32,880 bases of DNA from Flavobacterium sp. (GCF_023151265.1 NZ_JAKLJH010000006.1:1-32880), one strand, 5' to 3'; counted from the first letter of the stretch, positions 7,933 through 16,087 are shown. Program-made: numbers and translations. Notes: generated from the letters alone by a model not told the origin.

Positions 7933-9072
7933 ATGACAAAGTTCGATTCTATTCGCCCTTATTATGATTCTGAAGTAAACGAAGCTTTAAAGTCTTTGTT
8001 GCATCATCCTATGATGAAGGCTATGATGGATTTTACGTTTCCAGAATTAGAAGATGAAGTTTGGAAAGAGCAGTTGAGTAGAACCCATTCTATTCGAGAT
8101 TTCCAAGTAAATTTTGTTTATCAATCCATACAAAGAGTTTTAGAGAGAAGTTCGGAAGGGCTTACTACTTCTGGTTTTGAGAAATTAGAACCAAATACTT
8201 CGTACTTATTTATTTCCAACCACCGCGATATTATTTTAGATACTTCTTTATTGAATGTGTCGTTGATAGATCATGGTTTGGTAATGACGGCTTCGGCTAT
8301 TGGAGATAATTTGGTACAGAAAGATTTCTTGTTGAAACTATCAAAATTAAACCGAAATTTCCTAGTGCAACGTGGCTTATCGCCAAGAGAATTATTACAA
8401 AGTTCTAAGTTGATGGCGGAATACATGTATCATTTATTGTCAAAAGAAAATCGTTCTGTTTGGATTGCTCAACGCGAAGGAAGAACGAAAGACGGTAACG
8501 ATGCAACCCATCAAGGTGTTCTGAAAATGGTAGGAATGGCAAATGATGAAGCCAGAATTATGGACTTTTTCAAAAAATTAAAAATTGTTCCGGTTTCTAT
8601 TTCGTATGAATACGATCCAACAGATGCTTTGAAAATGCCGCAATTAATTGCACTTTCTAAAGACGAAGTATATATTAAGGAGAAAAACGAAGATTTCATT
8701 ACTTTGTTAAGTGGAATCATCGGGCAAAAAAAACGTATTCATATTCATGTAGGTGATGTTTTAGAAAACGAATACGAAAAAATTATTGCCGAAAACGATA
8801 ACAACAACAAGCAAATTCAGGCTTTGGCACAAGTAATTGACGATTCTATTTTGCAATCGTATAAATTGTGGCCAACAAATTTTATTGCTTACGATATTTT
8901 ATACAAAACAACTCGATTTGAACATTTGTACAACGAAAAAGAGCGTCAATTGTTTGAAAGAAGATTAGAAATGCGAATTGATGCCGACAATGAAACCATG
9001 AAAGAAGGGTTTTTGGCGATGTACGCAAATCCAGTTGTGAATAAATTGAAATACACTGATGACATCTCATAA
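7933..9072 (+). CDS. 1-acyl-glycerol-3-phosphate acyltransferase family protein (PlsC/GPAT-like)
   Basis: 379 aa. A PlsC-type acyltransferase core is recognisable from the motif I block SNHRDIILDTSLLN (N96, H97, D103) and the substrate-phosphate block IAQREGRTKDGND (R181-EGRT, corresponding to FPEGTRS). The catalytic His-Asp spacing is H-x5-D, one residue longer than the classic H-x4-D. The N-terminal extension and long helical C-terminus make it longer than typical PlsC (about 240 aa), closer to glycerol-3-phosphate acyltransferase-like proteins. Expected role: acyl transfer to a lysophospholipid at the inner membrane; no strong TM helices are seen. Its last 14 bp overlap the start of the asparaginase gene, implying translational coupling. 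Confidence 0.75.
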   Translation: MTKFDSIRPYYDSEVNEALKSLLHHPMMKAMMDFTFPELEDEVWKEQLSRTHSIRDFQVNFVYQSIQRVLERSSEGLTTSGFEKLEPNTSYLFISNHRDIILDTSLLNVSLIDHGLVMTASAIGDNLVQKDFLLKLSKLNRNFLVQRGLSPRELLQSSKLMAEYMYHLLSKENRSVWIAQREGRTKDGNDATHQGVLKMVGMANDEARIMDFFKKLKIVPVSISYEYDPTDALKMPQLIALSKDEVYIKEKNEDFITLLSGIIGQKKRIHIHVGDVLENEYEKIIAENDNNNKQIQALAQVIDDSILQSYKLWPTNFIAYDILYKTTRFEHLYNEKERQLFERRLEMRIDADNETMKEGFLAMYANPVVNKLKYTDDIS

Positions 9073-10090
9073 ACCAAAAATACTCTTAATCTACACCGGT
9101 GGAACCATCGGAATGGTAAAAGATTTTGAAACAGGAGCTTTGAAAGCTTTTGATTTTAATGAGTTGTTAAGCAGAATTCCCGAATTACATTTATTAGATT
9201 GTCAAATCGAAACCATTTCGTTTGAAGTGCCTATTGATTCATCTAATATGAATATTTCTAATTGGCAAAAAATGGCCAATATTATAGAAGAAAATTATTC
9301 AAAATTTGATGGATTTGTAGTTTTACATGGTTCCGATACGATGTCGTATAGCGCTTCTGCATTGAGTTTTATGTTAGAAGACTTGGCAAAACCAGTGATT
9401 TTTACGGGTTCGCAATTGCCAATAGGTGATTTAAGAACGGATGCGAAAGAGAATTTAATCACAGCAATTCAAGTTGCTTCGCTTCAAGAAAATAAAAAAC
9501 CAGTAATTCAAGAAGTATGTTTGTATTTCGAATACAAATTATACAGAGGAAATCGTACTACAAAAATCAGCGCCGAACATTTTAATGCTTTTACGTCACC
9601 TAATTTTCCTGAACTAGCGGAATCTGGTGTGCACTTGAAAGTAAATTATGACGTTATTCTGAAACAAAAAGCGACTAAAAAGCTAAAAGTACATACTGAT
9701 TTTGATGATAATGTGGCAATTTTAAAAATTTTCCCAGGTATTAATCAGAAGGTTTTAACCGCTTTTTTTACAATTCCTAATTTAAAAGGAATTGTTTTAG
9801 AGACCTATGGTTCTGGAAACGCTCCAACAGAAGATTGGTTTGTGCAGATTTTAGAGCAAGCAATTCACAATAATATTCACATTATCAACGTTACACAATG
9901 TAGTGGAGGTAGTGTTTCAATGGGAAATTATGAAACCAGTACGCAATTGAAAAACATAGGTGTTATATCTGGTAAAGACATTACTACTGAAGCAGCAATT
10001 ACAAAATTGATGTATCTTTTAGGGCAAAATGTGTCTCATAATGTGTTTAAGACCATTTTTGAAACAGGAATTCGAGGAGAAATGTTTTAA
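9059..10090 (+). CDS. ansA: Type I (cytosolic) L-asparaginase
   Basis: 343 aa, the normal size. It hydrolyses L-asparagine to aspartate and ammonia. The first catalytic block is YTGGTIG (Thr13 as nucleophile) and the second is HGSDTM at 90-95, followed by SYSASALSFMLEDLAKPV. Absence of a signal peptide and similarity to E. coli AnsA type put it in the cytoplasm. In the second block the usual HGTDTM has Ser92 in place of Thr, a conservative change that keeps the hydroxyl. The start lies inside the end of the acyltransferase gene (14-bp overlap). No convincing terminator follows before the tRNA. Confidence 0.9.
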   Translation: MTSHKPKILLIYTGGTIGMVKDFETGALKAFDFNELLSRIPELHLLDCQIETISFEVPIDSSNMNISNWQKMANIIEENYSKFDGFVVLHGSDTMSYSASALSFMLEDLAKPVIFTGSQLPIGDLRTDAKENLITAIQVASLQENKKPVIQEVCLYFEYKLYRGNRTTKISAEHFNAFTSPNFPELAESGVHLKVNYDVILKQKATKKLKVHTDFDDNVAILKIFPGINQKVLTAFFTIPNLKGIVLETYGSGNAPTEDWFVQILEQAIHNNIHIINVTQCSGGSVSMGNYETSTQLKNIGVISGKDITTEAAITKLMYLLGQNVSHNVFKTIFETGIRGEMF

Positions 10091-10165
10091 AAATAACATT
10101 TAAAATTTTTATACGTGATATTTTTTGCGTTATTTAGCACCCTTAAAATCGAGTGTCGTTTCGAT

Positions 10166-10253
10166 AGAGAGGTGGCCGAGTGGTCGAAGGCGCACGCCTG
10201 GAAAGTGTGTATACTCCACAAGGGTATCGAGGGTTCGAATCCCTTCCTCTCTG
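10166..10253 (+). tRNA. tRNA-Ser (anticodon GGA)
   Basis: 88 nt. The acceptor stem is AGAGAGG (10166-10172) with CCTCTCT (10246-10252) and discriminator G10253. The anticodon stem CACGC/GTGTG encloses loop CTGGAAA, with GGA at 10200-10202 reading UCC/UCU. A long variable arm (class II, around TATACTCCACAAGGGTATC) and a T arm with GTTCGAAT complete the fold. The 3' CCA is not encoded (CAG follows). A T-rich TATTTTTTGCG at about 10120-10130 may be its -7 region. There is no integrase or duplicated 3' end, so no island at this tRNA. Confidence 0.95.
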
Positions 10254-10337
10254 CAGAATGATATTAATTTTAAAAATTTTATAAATATTTTTATATCTTT
10301 AAACCCAATTAACTAATTAATTTTAAGAACAAAAGCG

Positions 10338-11159
10338 ATGAAAAGATTATTTTCTATTTTAGCAATCACGGGGCTTATGACTTTTGGAAATGTTCAAGCT
10401 CAAGATTCAACTCAAGCAGCAGCTCCTGCTACAGAACAAGTTGCTGATACTACTTCAGCTGAAGCAACAACTGATGAGGCGACAGCAACAACTGACGAGG
10501 CTGTAGCTGAAGAAGCTACTTTTACTCAATCAATGAAAAAACGTTTTATTGAAGGAGATCCAATTTGGATGTCACCAGTATTATTGTGTTTAATTTTAGG
10601 TTTAGCAATTGCTATTGAAAGAATTATCTATTTAAACCTTTCAACTATCAATACTAAAAAATTCGTTTCTGATATCGAATCAGCATTAAACTCAGGTGGA
10701 ATTGAAGCTGCTAAAGAAGTAGCTAAAAACACAGCTGGTCCAGTTGCGTCTATCTATTATCAAGGTTTAGAGCGTTCTTCTCATGGTTTAGAATCTGCTG
10801 AAAAATCTATCGTTGCTTACGGTGGTGTTCAAATGGGTCAATTAGAGAAAAACGTATCTTGGGTTTCTTTATTTATCGCTCTTGCACCGATGTTAGGTTT
10901 CTTAGGAACGGTAATTGGTATGATTGTTGCGTTTGACCAAATTGAGTCAGCTGGATCTATGGAGCCATCATTAGTAGCTGGAGGTATTAAAGTAGCGTTA
11001 TTAACAACGGTATTTGGTCTTATCGTAGCGATGATTCTTCAAGTATTCTACAACTATATTACAGCTAAAATTGACTCTATCGTTAATGATATGGAAGATG
11101 CTTCTATCAGCTTAGTTGATATGTTGTCTGATTACTTCAAAGAGAAATTAAATAAATAA
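10338..11159 (+). CDS. exbB: ExbB/TolQ/MotA family proton channel protein
   Basis: 273 aa. A signal-peptide-like start (MKRLFSILAITGLMTFGNVQA) is followed by a low-complexity Ala/Thr/Glu/Asp segment (about 22-63), then the MotA/TolQ/ExbB core with three helices: about 76-98 (PVLLCLILGLAIAIERI), about 174-200 (SLFIALAPMLGFLGTVIGM) and about 216-242 (VALLTTVFGLIVAMILQVF). LGFLGTVIGMI is the family signature. With ExbD it forms the inner-membrane motor that feeds proton-motive force to TonB-type systems. The extended exported N-terminus is common in Bacteroidota. It leads a compact operon with a 4-TM protein and two exbD genes. A -7-like TATCTTTA at 10294-10301 is a weak promoter candidate. Confidence 0.9.
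   Translation: MKRLFSILAITGLMTFGNVQAQDSTQAAAPATEQVADTTSAEATTDEATATTDEAVAEEATFTQSMKKRFIEGDPIWMSPVLLCLILGLAIAIERIIYLNLSTINTKKFVSDIESALNSGGIEAAKEVAKNTAGPVASIYYQGLERSSHGLESAEKSIVAYGGVQMGQLEKNVSWVSLFIALAPMLGFLGTVIGMIVAFDQIESAGSMEPSLVAGGIKVALLTTVFGLIVAMILQVFYNYITAKIDSIVNDMEDASISLVDMLSDYFKEKLNK
10464..10505 (+). repeat. 21-bp tandem duplication in exbB
   Basis: GCAACAACTGATGAGGCGACA (10464-10484) is followed at once by GCAACAACTGACGAGGCTGTA (10485-10505). It encodes a doubled ATTDEA peptide in the acidic linker between the signal peptide and TM1, a disordered stretch where length change is tolerated. Confidence 0.8.
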
Positions 11160-11179
11160 TACATTAACAAATTGTTGTT

Positions 11180-11608
11180 ATGAACGTATACAAAATTTCA
11201 AAAATTTTAGTAATTATAATTGGTATTATTGCCTCTATTTTATTCGTATCTGCATTAGGTATGGAGATTTCAATGGAGAATAATTCTTATATTGTAGATT
11301 ACTTTATATATGTATCCTATTTAGCAATGGCGATTGCTTTCTTTTCAGTAGTGTATTTTGTATTTAAAAACTTAATTACACACAAAGAACAATTAAGAAG
11401 AGCCCTTATTTCTGTAGGATTGTTTGCTGCAATTGTATTAATTGCATTTATACTTGCTGACAGTACAGAGGTTAAATTAAAAGATGGTGGAGTTATTTCT
11501 TCATTTTCTTCAAAATTAATTAGTACTAGTTTGAATACCTTTTATATACTTGCTTTTGTTTCAGTAGCAGTATTAGGTTGGACTGGATTTTCAAAATTTA
11601 AAAAATAA
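11180..11608 (+). CDS. Small 4-TM membrane protein in the exbB-exbD operon
   Basis: 142 aa, almost all hydrophobic. Helices lie at about 8-27 (ILVIIIGIIASILFVSALGM), 41-62, 74-94 and 118-135, joined by short loops; the third loop contains LADSTEVKLKDGGVISSF. I do not recognise a named domain. It lies 20 bp after exbB and 6 bp before the first exbD, so it is certainly co-transcribed. A role in assembling or tuning the ExbB-ExbD channel is inferred from position only. Confidence 0.8.
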   Translation: MNVYKISKILVIIIGIIASILFVSALGMEISMENNSYIVDYFIYVSYLAMAIAFFSVVYFVFKNLITHKEQLRRALISVGLFAAIVLIAFILADSTEVKLKDGGVISSFSSKLISTSLNTFYILAFVSVAVLGWTGFSKFKK

Positions 11609-11614
11609 TAAATC

Positions 11615-12226
11615 ATGGGTAAAAAAAGAGGTGCACCGCCAGAAGTGAATGCTGGTTCTATGGCAGATATTGCATTCTTACTTTTAATTTTCTTTTTAGT
11701 TACTACCACAATTGGAGTAGATCAAGGAATTAATAGACTCTTACCTCGTTATGAAGAGAACCCACCTGTTCCGCCTATTAATGAAAGAAATATTTTAACA
11801 GTTTTAGTAAATAAAGACAATCAACTTCTTGTAGAAGAAAAATTGGTTGACATCAAAGACTTAAGACAAACTGCTATTGATTTTCTTGAAAATAATGGAA
11901 AAGGTATTTGTACTTATTGTAATGGAAAAAAAGATCCTAACTCATCAGATAGTCCTGGTGATGCGGTAATTTCATTAAATAATGATGGGCAAACTACTTA
12001 TGAAACTTATATTGCAGTTCAAAATGAACTTGTTGCTGCATATAACTTTTTAAGAGATAGAGAATGTAAGAAGCGTTATGGTATGACTTTTACAGAAATG
12101 GAATACATTTATAATGATCCAGCTTCTAAAGCTACCGAAGGTTTAGTTGAAGATTTAGAGCCGAAAGTAAAAAAGATTCAGGAATTATTTCCTATGAGAC
12201 TTTCAGAAGCAGAGCCAAAAAAATAA
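11615..12226 (+). CDS. exbD: ExbD/TolR family biopolymer transport protein (first copy)
   Basis: 203 aa, longer than the usual 140-150. A short cytoplasmic N-terminus is followed by one TM helix, MADIAFLLLIFFLVTTTIGV, containing the proton-relay Asp18 (equivalent to E. coli ExbD Asp25). The rest is periplasmic. An insertion of roughly 50 residues (about 95-150) carries a CxxC pair, C99-T-Y-C102, plus Cys151, which could form a periplasmic disulfide. Two different exbD copies in tandem are typical of Bacteroidota energising operons and suggest a heterodimer. Confidence 0.9.
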   Translation: MGKKRGAPPEVNAGSMADIAFLLLIFFLVTTTIGVDQGINRLLPRYEENPPVPPINERNILTVLVNKDNQLLVEEKLVDIKDLRQTAIDFLENNGKGICTYCNGKKDPNSSDSPGDAVISLNNDGQTTYETYIAVQNELVAAYNFLRDRECKKRYGMTFTEMEYIYNDPASKATEGLVEDLEPKVKKIQELFPMRLSEAEPKK

Positions 12227-12246
12227 TTATATAATATTAAGAAAGT

Positions 12247-12720
12247 ATGTCTAAATTTAAAAAGAAAAATACGGAGGGAACTCCTGCAATTTCAACAGCA
12301 TCTTTACCGGATATTGTATTTATGCTTTTGTTCTTCTTCATGACGGCTACTACCATGAAAGATACTGATTTAAAAATTGAAAATACATTACCAAAAGCAA
12401 ATCAAACTGCAAAATTACATAAGAAAGAATATGTAATGTATATTTACGCTGGTAAACCAAGTGAGCGCTACAGAGCTACTCTTGGAGGTTCAGATCGTAT
12501 TCAATTAGCTGATAAAATGGCATCGCCTTCAGAAATCAGAAACTTTATTATAACGGAAAGAGCTCAGCGTAACTCTGAAGATGAAAAATATCTAACTGCC
12601 TCATTAAAAATCGACAAGGACGTTAAAATGGGATTAGTTGGTGCTATTAAATTAGAATTGCGTAAAATAGATCAATTAAAAGTAAATTATACAACAGCAA
12701 AAGGAAATCCTGTTGAATAG
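12247..12720 (+). CDS. exbD: ExbD/TolR family biopolymer transport protein (second copy)
   Basis: 157 aa, standard ExbD length. The TM helix LPDIVFMLLFFFMTATTM has the conserved Asp22. The periplasmic domain has the ExbD fold pattern (about 45-157) with no Cys. It begins 20 bp after the first exbD and is followed by a strong terminator, so it ends the operon. It is quite diverged from the first copy outside the TM helix, which argues for an old duplication with distinct roles. Confidence 0.9.
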   Translation: MSKFKKKNTEGTPAISTASLPDIVFMLLFFFMTATTMKDTDLKIENTLPKANQTAKLHKKEYVMYIYAGKPSERYRATLGGSDRIQLADKMASPSEIRNFIITERAQRNSEDEKYLTASLKIDKDVKMGLVGAIKLELRKIDQLKVNYTTAKGNPVE

Positions 12721-12739
12721 TATTTTTATGTTATAACTT

Positions 12740-12770
12740 AAAAAAGGTACGCAATTGCGTGCCTTTTTTT
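12740..12770 (+). terminator. Rho-independent terminator of the exb operon
   Basis: AAAAAAGGTACGC (12740-12752) pairs with GCGTGCCTTTTTT (one T-G wobble) around a short AATT loop, followed by T7 and further Ts. The run of As 5' of the stem may also let it work in the reverse direction. Confidence 0.9.
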
Positions 12771-12792
12771 ATTATTTTTATAAAAAAATATA

Positions 12793-13452
12793 ATGCGATT
12801 ATTAGTATCCCTTTTTTTTCTATTTTTTGTTTCAATTGGGTTTTCTCAATCTGATACAAAACCTGTTGTTGATTCTCTTTTTCGTGAAGATCAATTTTAT
12901 GTTTCTATTTCATATAATTTTCTTCAAAATAAACCCGACAATTTTAGTCAGTATTCTTTTTCAACTGGATTATCTGCTGGGTTTTTAAGAGACTTTCCTA
13001 TATCAGAAAACAGACATTGGGCTATTGCTCCAGGTATTGGTTATTCGTTTAATGATTTGAAACAGAATATCGATTTTTCTTCTATTTCTAATAGTACAGA
13101 TACTGAAATCGTAAAAAGTAGAATCATATTGCATTATGTTGATTTCCCTTTAGAGTTGCGATGGCGTAATGCAACACCTGACAGTCATAAATTTTGGAGA
13201 ATTTACGGAGGATTTATGGCGAGTTATTTGATAAACGGAAAGTTTAAATATGATGGAGATTTAGGTTCTGGGACTGAAAACATCAATGATTTATTAAATA
13301 AATTTCAATACGCAACGTATCTAACTTTCGGATTTAACACCTGGAATGCTTATATTCATTATGGCTTGAATCCTTTTTTTGATAAAAATAAAACCACTAC
13401 AGAGAATGATGTAACTACGTTGAAAATTGGCTTGATGTTTTATATTTTATGA
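12793..13452 (+). CDS. PorT-like outer-membrane beta-barrel protein
   Basis: 219 aa. A signal peptide (about 1-18, cut after GFSQ) is followed by alternating hydrophobic strands with aromatic girdles typical of an eight-strand barrel (YSFSTGLSAGFLRDF, HWAIAPGIGYSF, VDFPLELRW, FWRIYGGFMASYLI, YATYLTFGFN), ending in the strand LKIGLMFYIL with hydrophobic end residues. The pattern fits the OMP_b-brl_2 / PorT family, whose P. gingivalis and F. johnsoniae members (PorT/SprT) are needed for T9SS secretion and gliding. Whether this copy is the true PorT/SprT or a paralogue cannot be decided here, so no symbol is given. It begins just after the exb terminator and overlaps the next gene by ATGA. Confidence 0.7.
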   Translation: MRLLVSLFFLFFVSIGFSQSDTKPVVDSLFREDQFYVSISYNFLQNKPDNFSQYSFSTGLSAGFLRDFPISENRHWAIAPGIGYSFNDLKQNIDFSSISNSTDTEIVKSRIILHYVDFPLELRWRNATPDSHKFWRIYGGFMASYLINGKFKYDGDLGSGTENINDLLNKFQYATYLTFGFNTWNAYIHYGLNPFFDKNKTTTENDVTTLKIGLMFYIL

Positions 13453-13994
13453 TAGTTGTTGAATTTATATTGGAATTTTTGAAAGAAATTTTATTAGAAG
13501 TTCCAGGAGGTTTTCTAAGATGGTTATATTTCGGCCGTAAAGAATCATTCTCATTGTTTTTAAGAAGAAATAGTATTTATAATTTTATAATTAGTTTTCT
13601 ACTTATTACTATAACTGGATTTACAATAGCTTATTTAAGTAATTCTAAATCTCTTGAATATTGTATATTGGATATGAAATTTGAAAGGCAAAATGAAAGC
13701 CCAGGTCCTGATTTGATAACTTTTAAAATTTCAAGTAATGATATTGTTTTTGAGAAGTATATTGAAAAGTATGGACTTGTAGAAGTCGTTATTGATAAAA
13801 AGAAATACTTTAAAACTAAAGTGTTTGAGATAACAAAAATTAAAAATAATGAATATAAACTAAAAGTACTTTCTCCTTATTTTAGTTTAATTAATCATTA
13901 TTCAGATGAAGAGGTTCATTCTTTCTTCTATGTAGAAGGATTTAGTATTTATATTACTTTAGATAATAAGAAGTTTGTTTTTGTTAAGTGTTGA
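13449..13994 (+). CDS. Hypothetical single-pass membrane protein
   Basis: 181 aa, family not recognised. An amphipathic N-terminal helix (VEFILEFLKEILLEVPGGF) and RWLYFGRKESFSLFLRRN lead into one TM helix at about 45-63 (FIISFLLITITGFTIAYL). The C-terminal domain is Lys-rich and beta-like, probably extracytoplasmic. The start overlaps the stop of the PorT-like gene by 4 bp (ATGA), so translation is likely coupled. Its 3' end overlaps the convergent PAP2-like gene by 11 bp. It looks even more AT-rich than its neighbours, a mild sign that it is an accessory gene. Confidence 0.65.
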   Translation: MIVVEFILEFLKEILLEVPGGFLRWLYFGRKESFSLFLRRNSIYNFIISFLLITITGFTIAYLSNSKSLEYCILDMKFERQNESPGPDLITFKISSNDIVFEKYIEKYGLVEVVIDKKKYFKTKVFEITKIKNNEYKLKVLSPYFSLINHYSDEEVHSFFYVEGFSIYITLDNKKFVFVKC

Positions 13995-14607
13995 TTTTAT
14001 AACCAATACTGATAAAAAACACCTGTGGTCCAGCTCCAATAATAATTCCAGCAATAAGTTCTGTGTAGGTGTGTGCTTTCATGTATAAGCGCGAAGAAGC
14101 AACCAAACCAATGCAAACAATACAAAAAGCAATAAGATTTACAAAAGGCATTTGGTAATACATGCTCAAACCAAAAATAAAGCACGTTAAAGCGCTAATT
14201 CCAATCATGTGTAAACTTGCTTTGAATTTTAAAATAACGCTCGCTAACACGATTACACTGCTTAAAAATCCGCCAAGAAAAAAGAAATATAATTCGGAAA
14301 CAGTATCTCTCGAAACGCTGAATTTTATCAAAACAAATAACAAAATCGCTTGAACGGCTATTGGCATTTTTCTTTCACTAATACTTGCTTCGGTAAACGA
14401 ACTTACAATTCCTAATGATCGAAATAAAAAATACATCGATAAAGGTAATAGTAAAGTAAGAATTGTTACTTGAATTAACGTTACAATGATTTGTGAGTTA
14501 TAAAAGAAGGAATTGGCAATTAAAAAGAAGAATAAAGTACCATAAATGGAAACAAATATGGGATGAAAAATATACGAAAAAACAGGTAATATTTTCTTTA
14601 AATCCAT
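13984..14607 (-). CDS. PAP2-like integral membrane protein
   Basis: 207 aa with about six membrane helices. The last two PAP2 phosphatase motifs are recognisable in diverged form: KASLHMIG (K129-H133) for the SGH block and SRLYMKAHTYTE (S172-R173...H179...E183) for SRxxxxxHxxxD, with Glu in place of the final Asp. The first motif KxxxxxxRP is reduced to ERKMP (78-82). Bacteroidota have a PAP2-like branch of this form, possibly acting on polyprenyl or lipid phosphates at the inner membrane, but activity is uncertain. It lies 9 bp downstream of rpoN in the same operon and ends inside the convergent hypothetical gene. Confidence 0.6.
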   Translation of the reverse strand: MDLKKILPVFSYIFHPIFVSIYGTLFFFLIANSFFYNSQIIVTLIQVTILTLLLPLSMYFLFRSLGIVSSFTEASISERKMPIAVQAILLFVLIKFSVSRDTVSELYFFFLGGFLSSVIVLASVILKFKASLHMIGISALTCFIFGLSMYYQMPFVNLIAFCIVCIGLVASSRLYMKAHTYTELIAGIIIGAGPQVFFISIGYKINT

Positions 14608-14616
14608 AATACTCTG

Positions 14617-16080
14617 TTAGATTTTCTTTCTCAAACGCGCTACTGGAATATCTAATTGCTCGCGATATTTTGCGATGGTTCTTCTGGCAATTGGATAGCC
14701 TCTTTCCTTTAAAATTTCAGCTAATTGATCGTCTGGTAAAGGTTTTCTCTTATCTTCTTCCGAAATAACTTGTTGTAAAATATTTTTAATTTCGATAGTT
14801 GAAACTTCTTCACCTTGATCATTTGTCATTGATTCACTAAAGAATTCTTTGATTAATTTCGTACCGTAAGGTGTGTCAACATATTTGCTATTCGCTACAC
14901 GAGAAACTGTTGAAATATCTAAACCAACCATATCGGCAATATCTTTTAAAATCATCGGGCGAAGTTTCGTTTCTTCTCCTTCTAAAAAGTATTCTTGCTG
15001 ATAAAACATAATCGCATTCATGGTTACATATAAGGTTTCCTGACGCTGTTTAATGGCATCAATAAACCATTTTGCCGAATCTAATTTTTGTTTGATAAAT
15101 TGCACCGCATCTTTCTGCGAACTCGATTTTTCAGAAGTGTCTTTATAACTCTGTAACATTTCCTGATAATCTTTAGAAACGTGCAATTCTGGCGCATTTC
15201 TTCCGTTTAACGAAAGTTCTAATTCGCCATCAACAATTCGTATCGTAAAATCAGGAACAATGTGTTCTACCATTTTTTGATTACCGTCGAAACTTCCTCC
15301 TGGTTTTGGATTTAGTTTTTCGATTTCGTCAATGGCTTTACGAAGTTGTTGTTGCGAAACATCAAATTTTTGCAATAATTTATCGTAGTGTTTTTTGGTA
15401 AAAGCTTCAAATTGCTGTTCAATTACTTGAATAGCTAAATTGACAGAATCCGATGGTGTTTTGTGTTTTAATTGCAACAATAAACATTCTTGTAAATCAC
15501 GTGCTCCAACTCCTGCTGGTTCTAATTCTTGTACCAAATGTAAAATACGTTCAACCGTAGTTTCATCAGTATAAATGCCTTGAGTGAAAGCCATATCATC
15601 AACAATATCTTGAATTGTGCGTCTGATATAACCCATGTCGTCGATACTTCCCACCAAAAACTCAGCAATATCACGCTCGTCATCAGTTAAAATAAAAGTA
15701 TTCAACTGATTGATTAAATCTTGATGAAAACTTACTGGAGCCGCAAATGGCATCGTTTTGTCTTCATCATCATCGCTGTAATTGTTGGTTTGGTATTTGT
15801 AATCCGGCGTTTCATCATTGCTTAAATATTCGTCAATGTTGATGTCACCAGTATCGATATGATCGTTGTCGTAATCGTCGTAATCATCAGTATCACTTCC
15901 ATAATCATCTAAATCGTAATTATCTTCTTTGCTACTTTCTTCCAAAGCAGGATTCTCCACCAATTCTTCCTGAAGACGTTGTTCAAATGCTTGCGTAGGC
16001 AATTGAATTAACTTCATCAACTGAATTTGTTGAGGCGATAATTTTTGAGATAATTTGAATTGTAAACTGTGTTTAAGCAT
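14617..16080 (-). CDS. rpoN: RNA polymerase sigma-54 factor
   Basis: 487 aa, full length. Region I (about 1-50) is Gln/Leu-rich (SQKLSPQQIQLMKLIQLPT) and contacts activators. Region II (about 50-115) is strikingly acidic with runs of Asp and Tyr. The core-binding region follows, then the HTH at LKDIADMVGLDISTVSRVA and the RpoN box ARRTIAKYREQL at 465-476, which reads the -24 element. Sigma-54 needs AAA+ enhancer-binding activators; none is encoded in the window. The gene lies between asnS and a PAP2-like gene on the minus strand. The 85-bp spacer from asnS is almost wholly made of a dispersed repeat that ends 7 bp before the ATG, so no usual ribosome-binding site is present. Confidence 0.97.
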   Translation of the reverse strand: MLKHSLQFKLSQKLSPQQIQLMKLIQLPTQAFEQRLQEELVENPALEESSKEDNYDLDDYGSDTDDYDDYDNDHIDTGDINIDEYLSNDETPDYKYQTNNYSDDDEDKTMPFAAPVSFHQDLINQLNTFILTDDERDIAEFLVGSIDDMGYIRRTIQDIVDDMAFTQGIYTDETTVERILHLVQELEPAGVGARDLQECLLLQLKHKTPSDSVNLAIQVIEQQFEAFTKKHYDKLLQKFDVSQQQLRKAIDEIEKLNPKPGGSFDGNQKMVEHIVPDFTIRIVDGELELSLNGRNAPELHVSKDYQEMLQSYKDTSEKSSSQKDAVQFIKQKLDSAKWFIDAIKQRQETLYVTMNAIMFYQQEYFLEGEETKLRPMILKDIADMVGLDISTVSRVANSKYVDTPYGTKLIKEFFSESMTNDQGEEVSTIEIKNILQQVISEEDKRKPLPDDQLAEILKERGYPIARRTIAKYREQLDIPVARLRKKI

Positions 16081-16087
16081 TTTTTTT

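Noticed and set aside
10125..10316. 63-codon open frame on the plus strand at the tRNA
   Set aside because: It reads straight through tRNA-Ser; the translation WPSGRRRTPGKC...RVRIPSSL is the familiar tRNA-Ser artefact.
10166..10337. tRNA-Ser as an integration site with an island
   Set aside because: No integrase, no repeated tRNA 3' end and ordinary conserved genes on both sides.
12793..13994. Barrel plus orphan protein as a new secretion system
   Set aside because: Only two genes, one of a known barrel family; nothing else in the window supports a complete new system.
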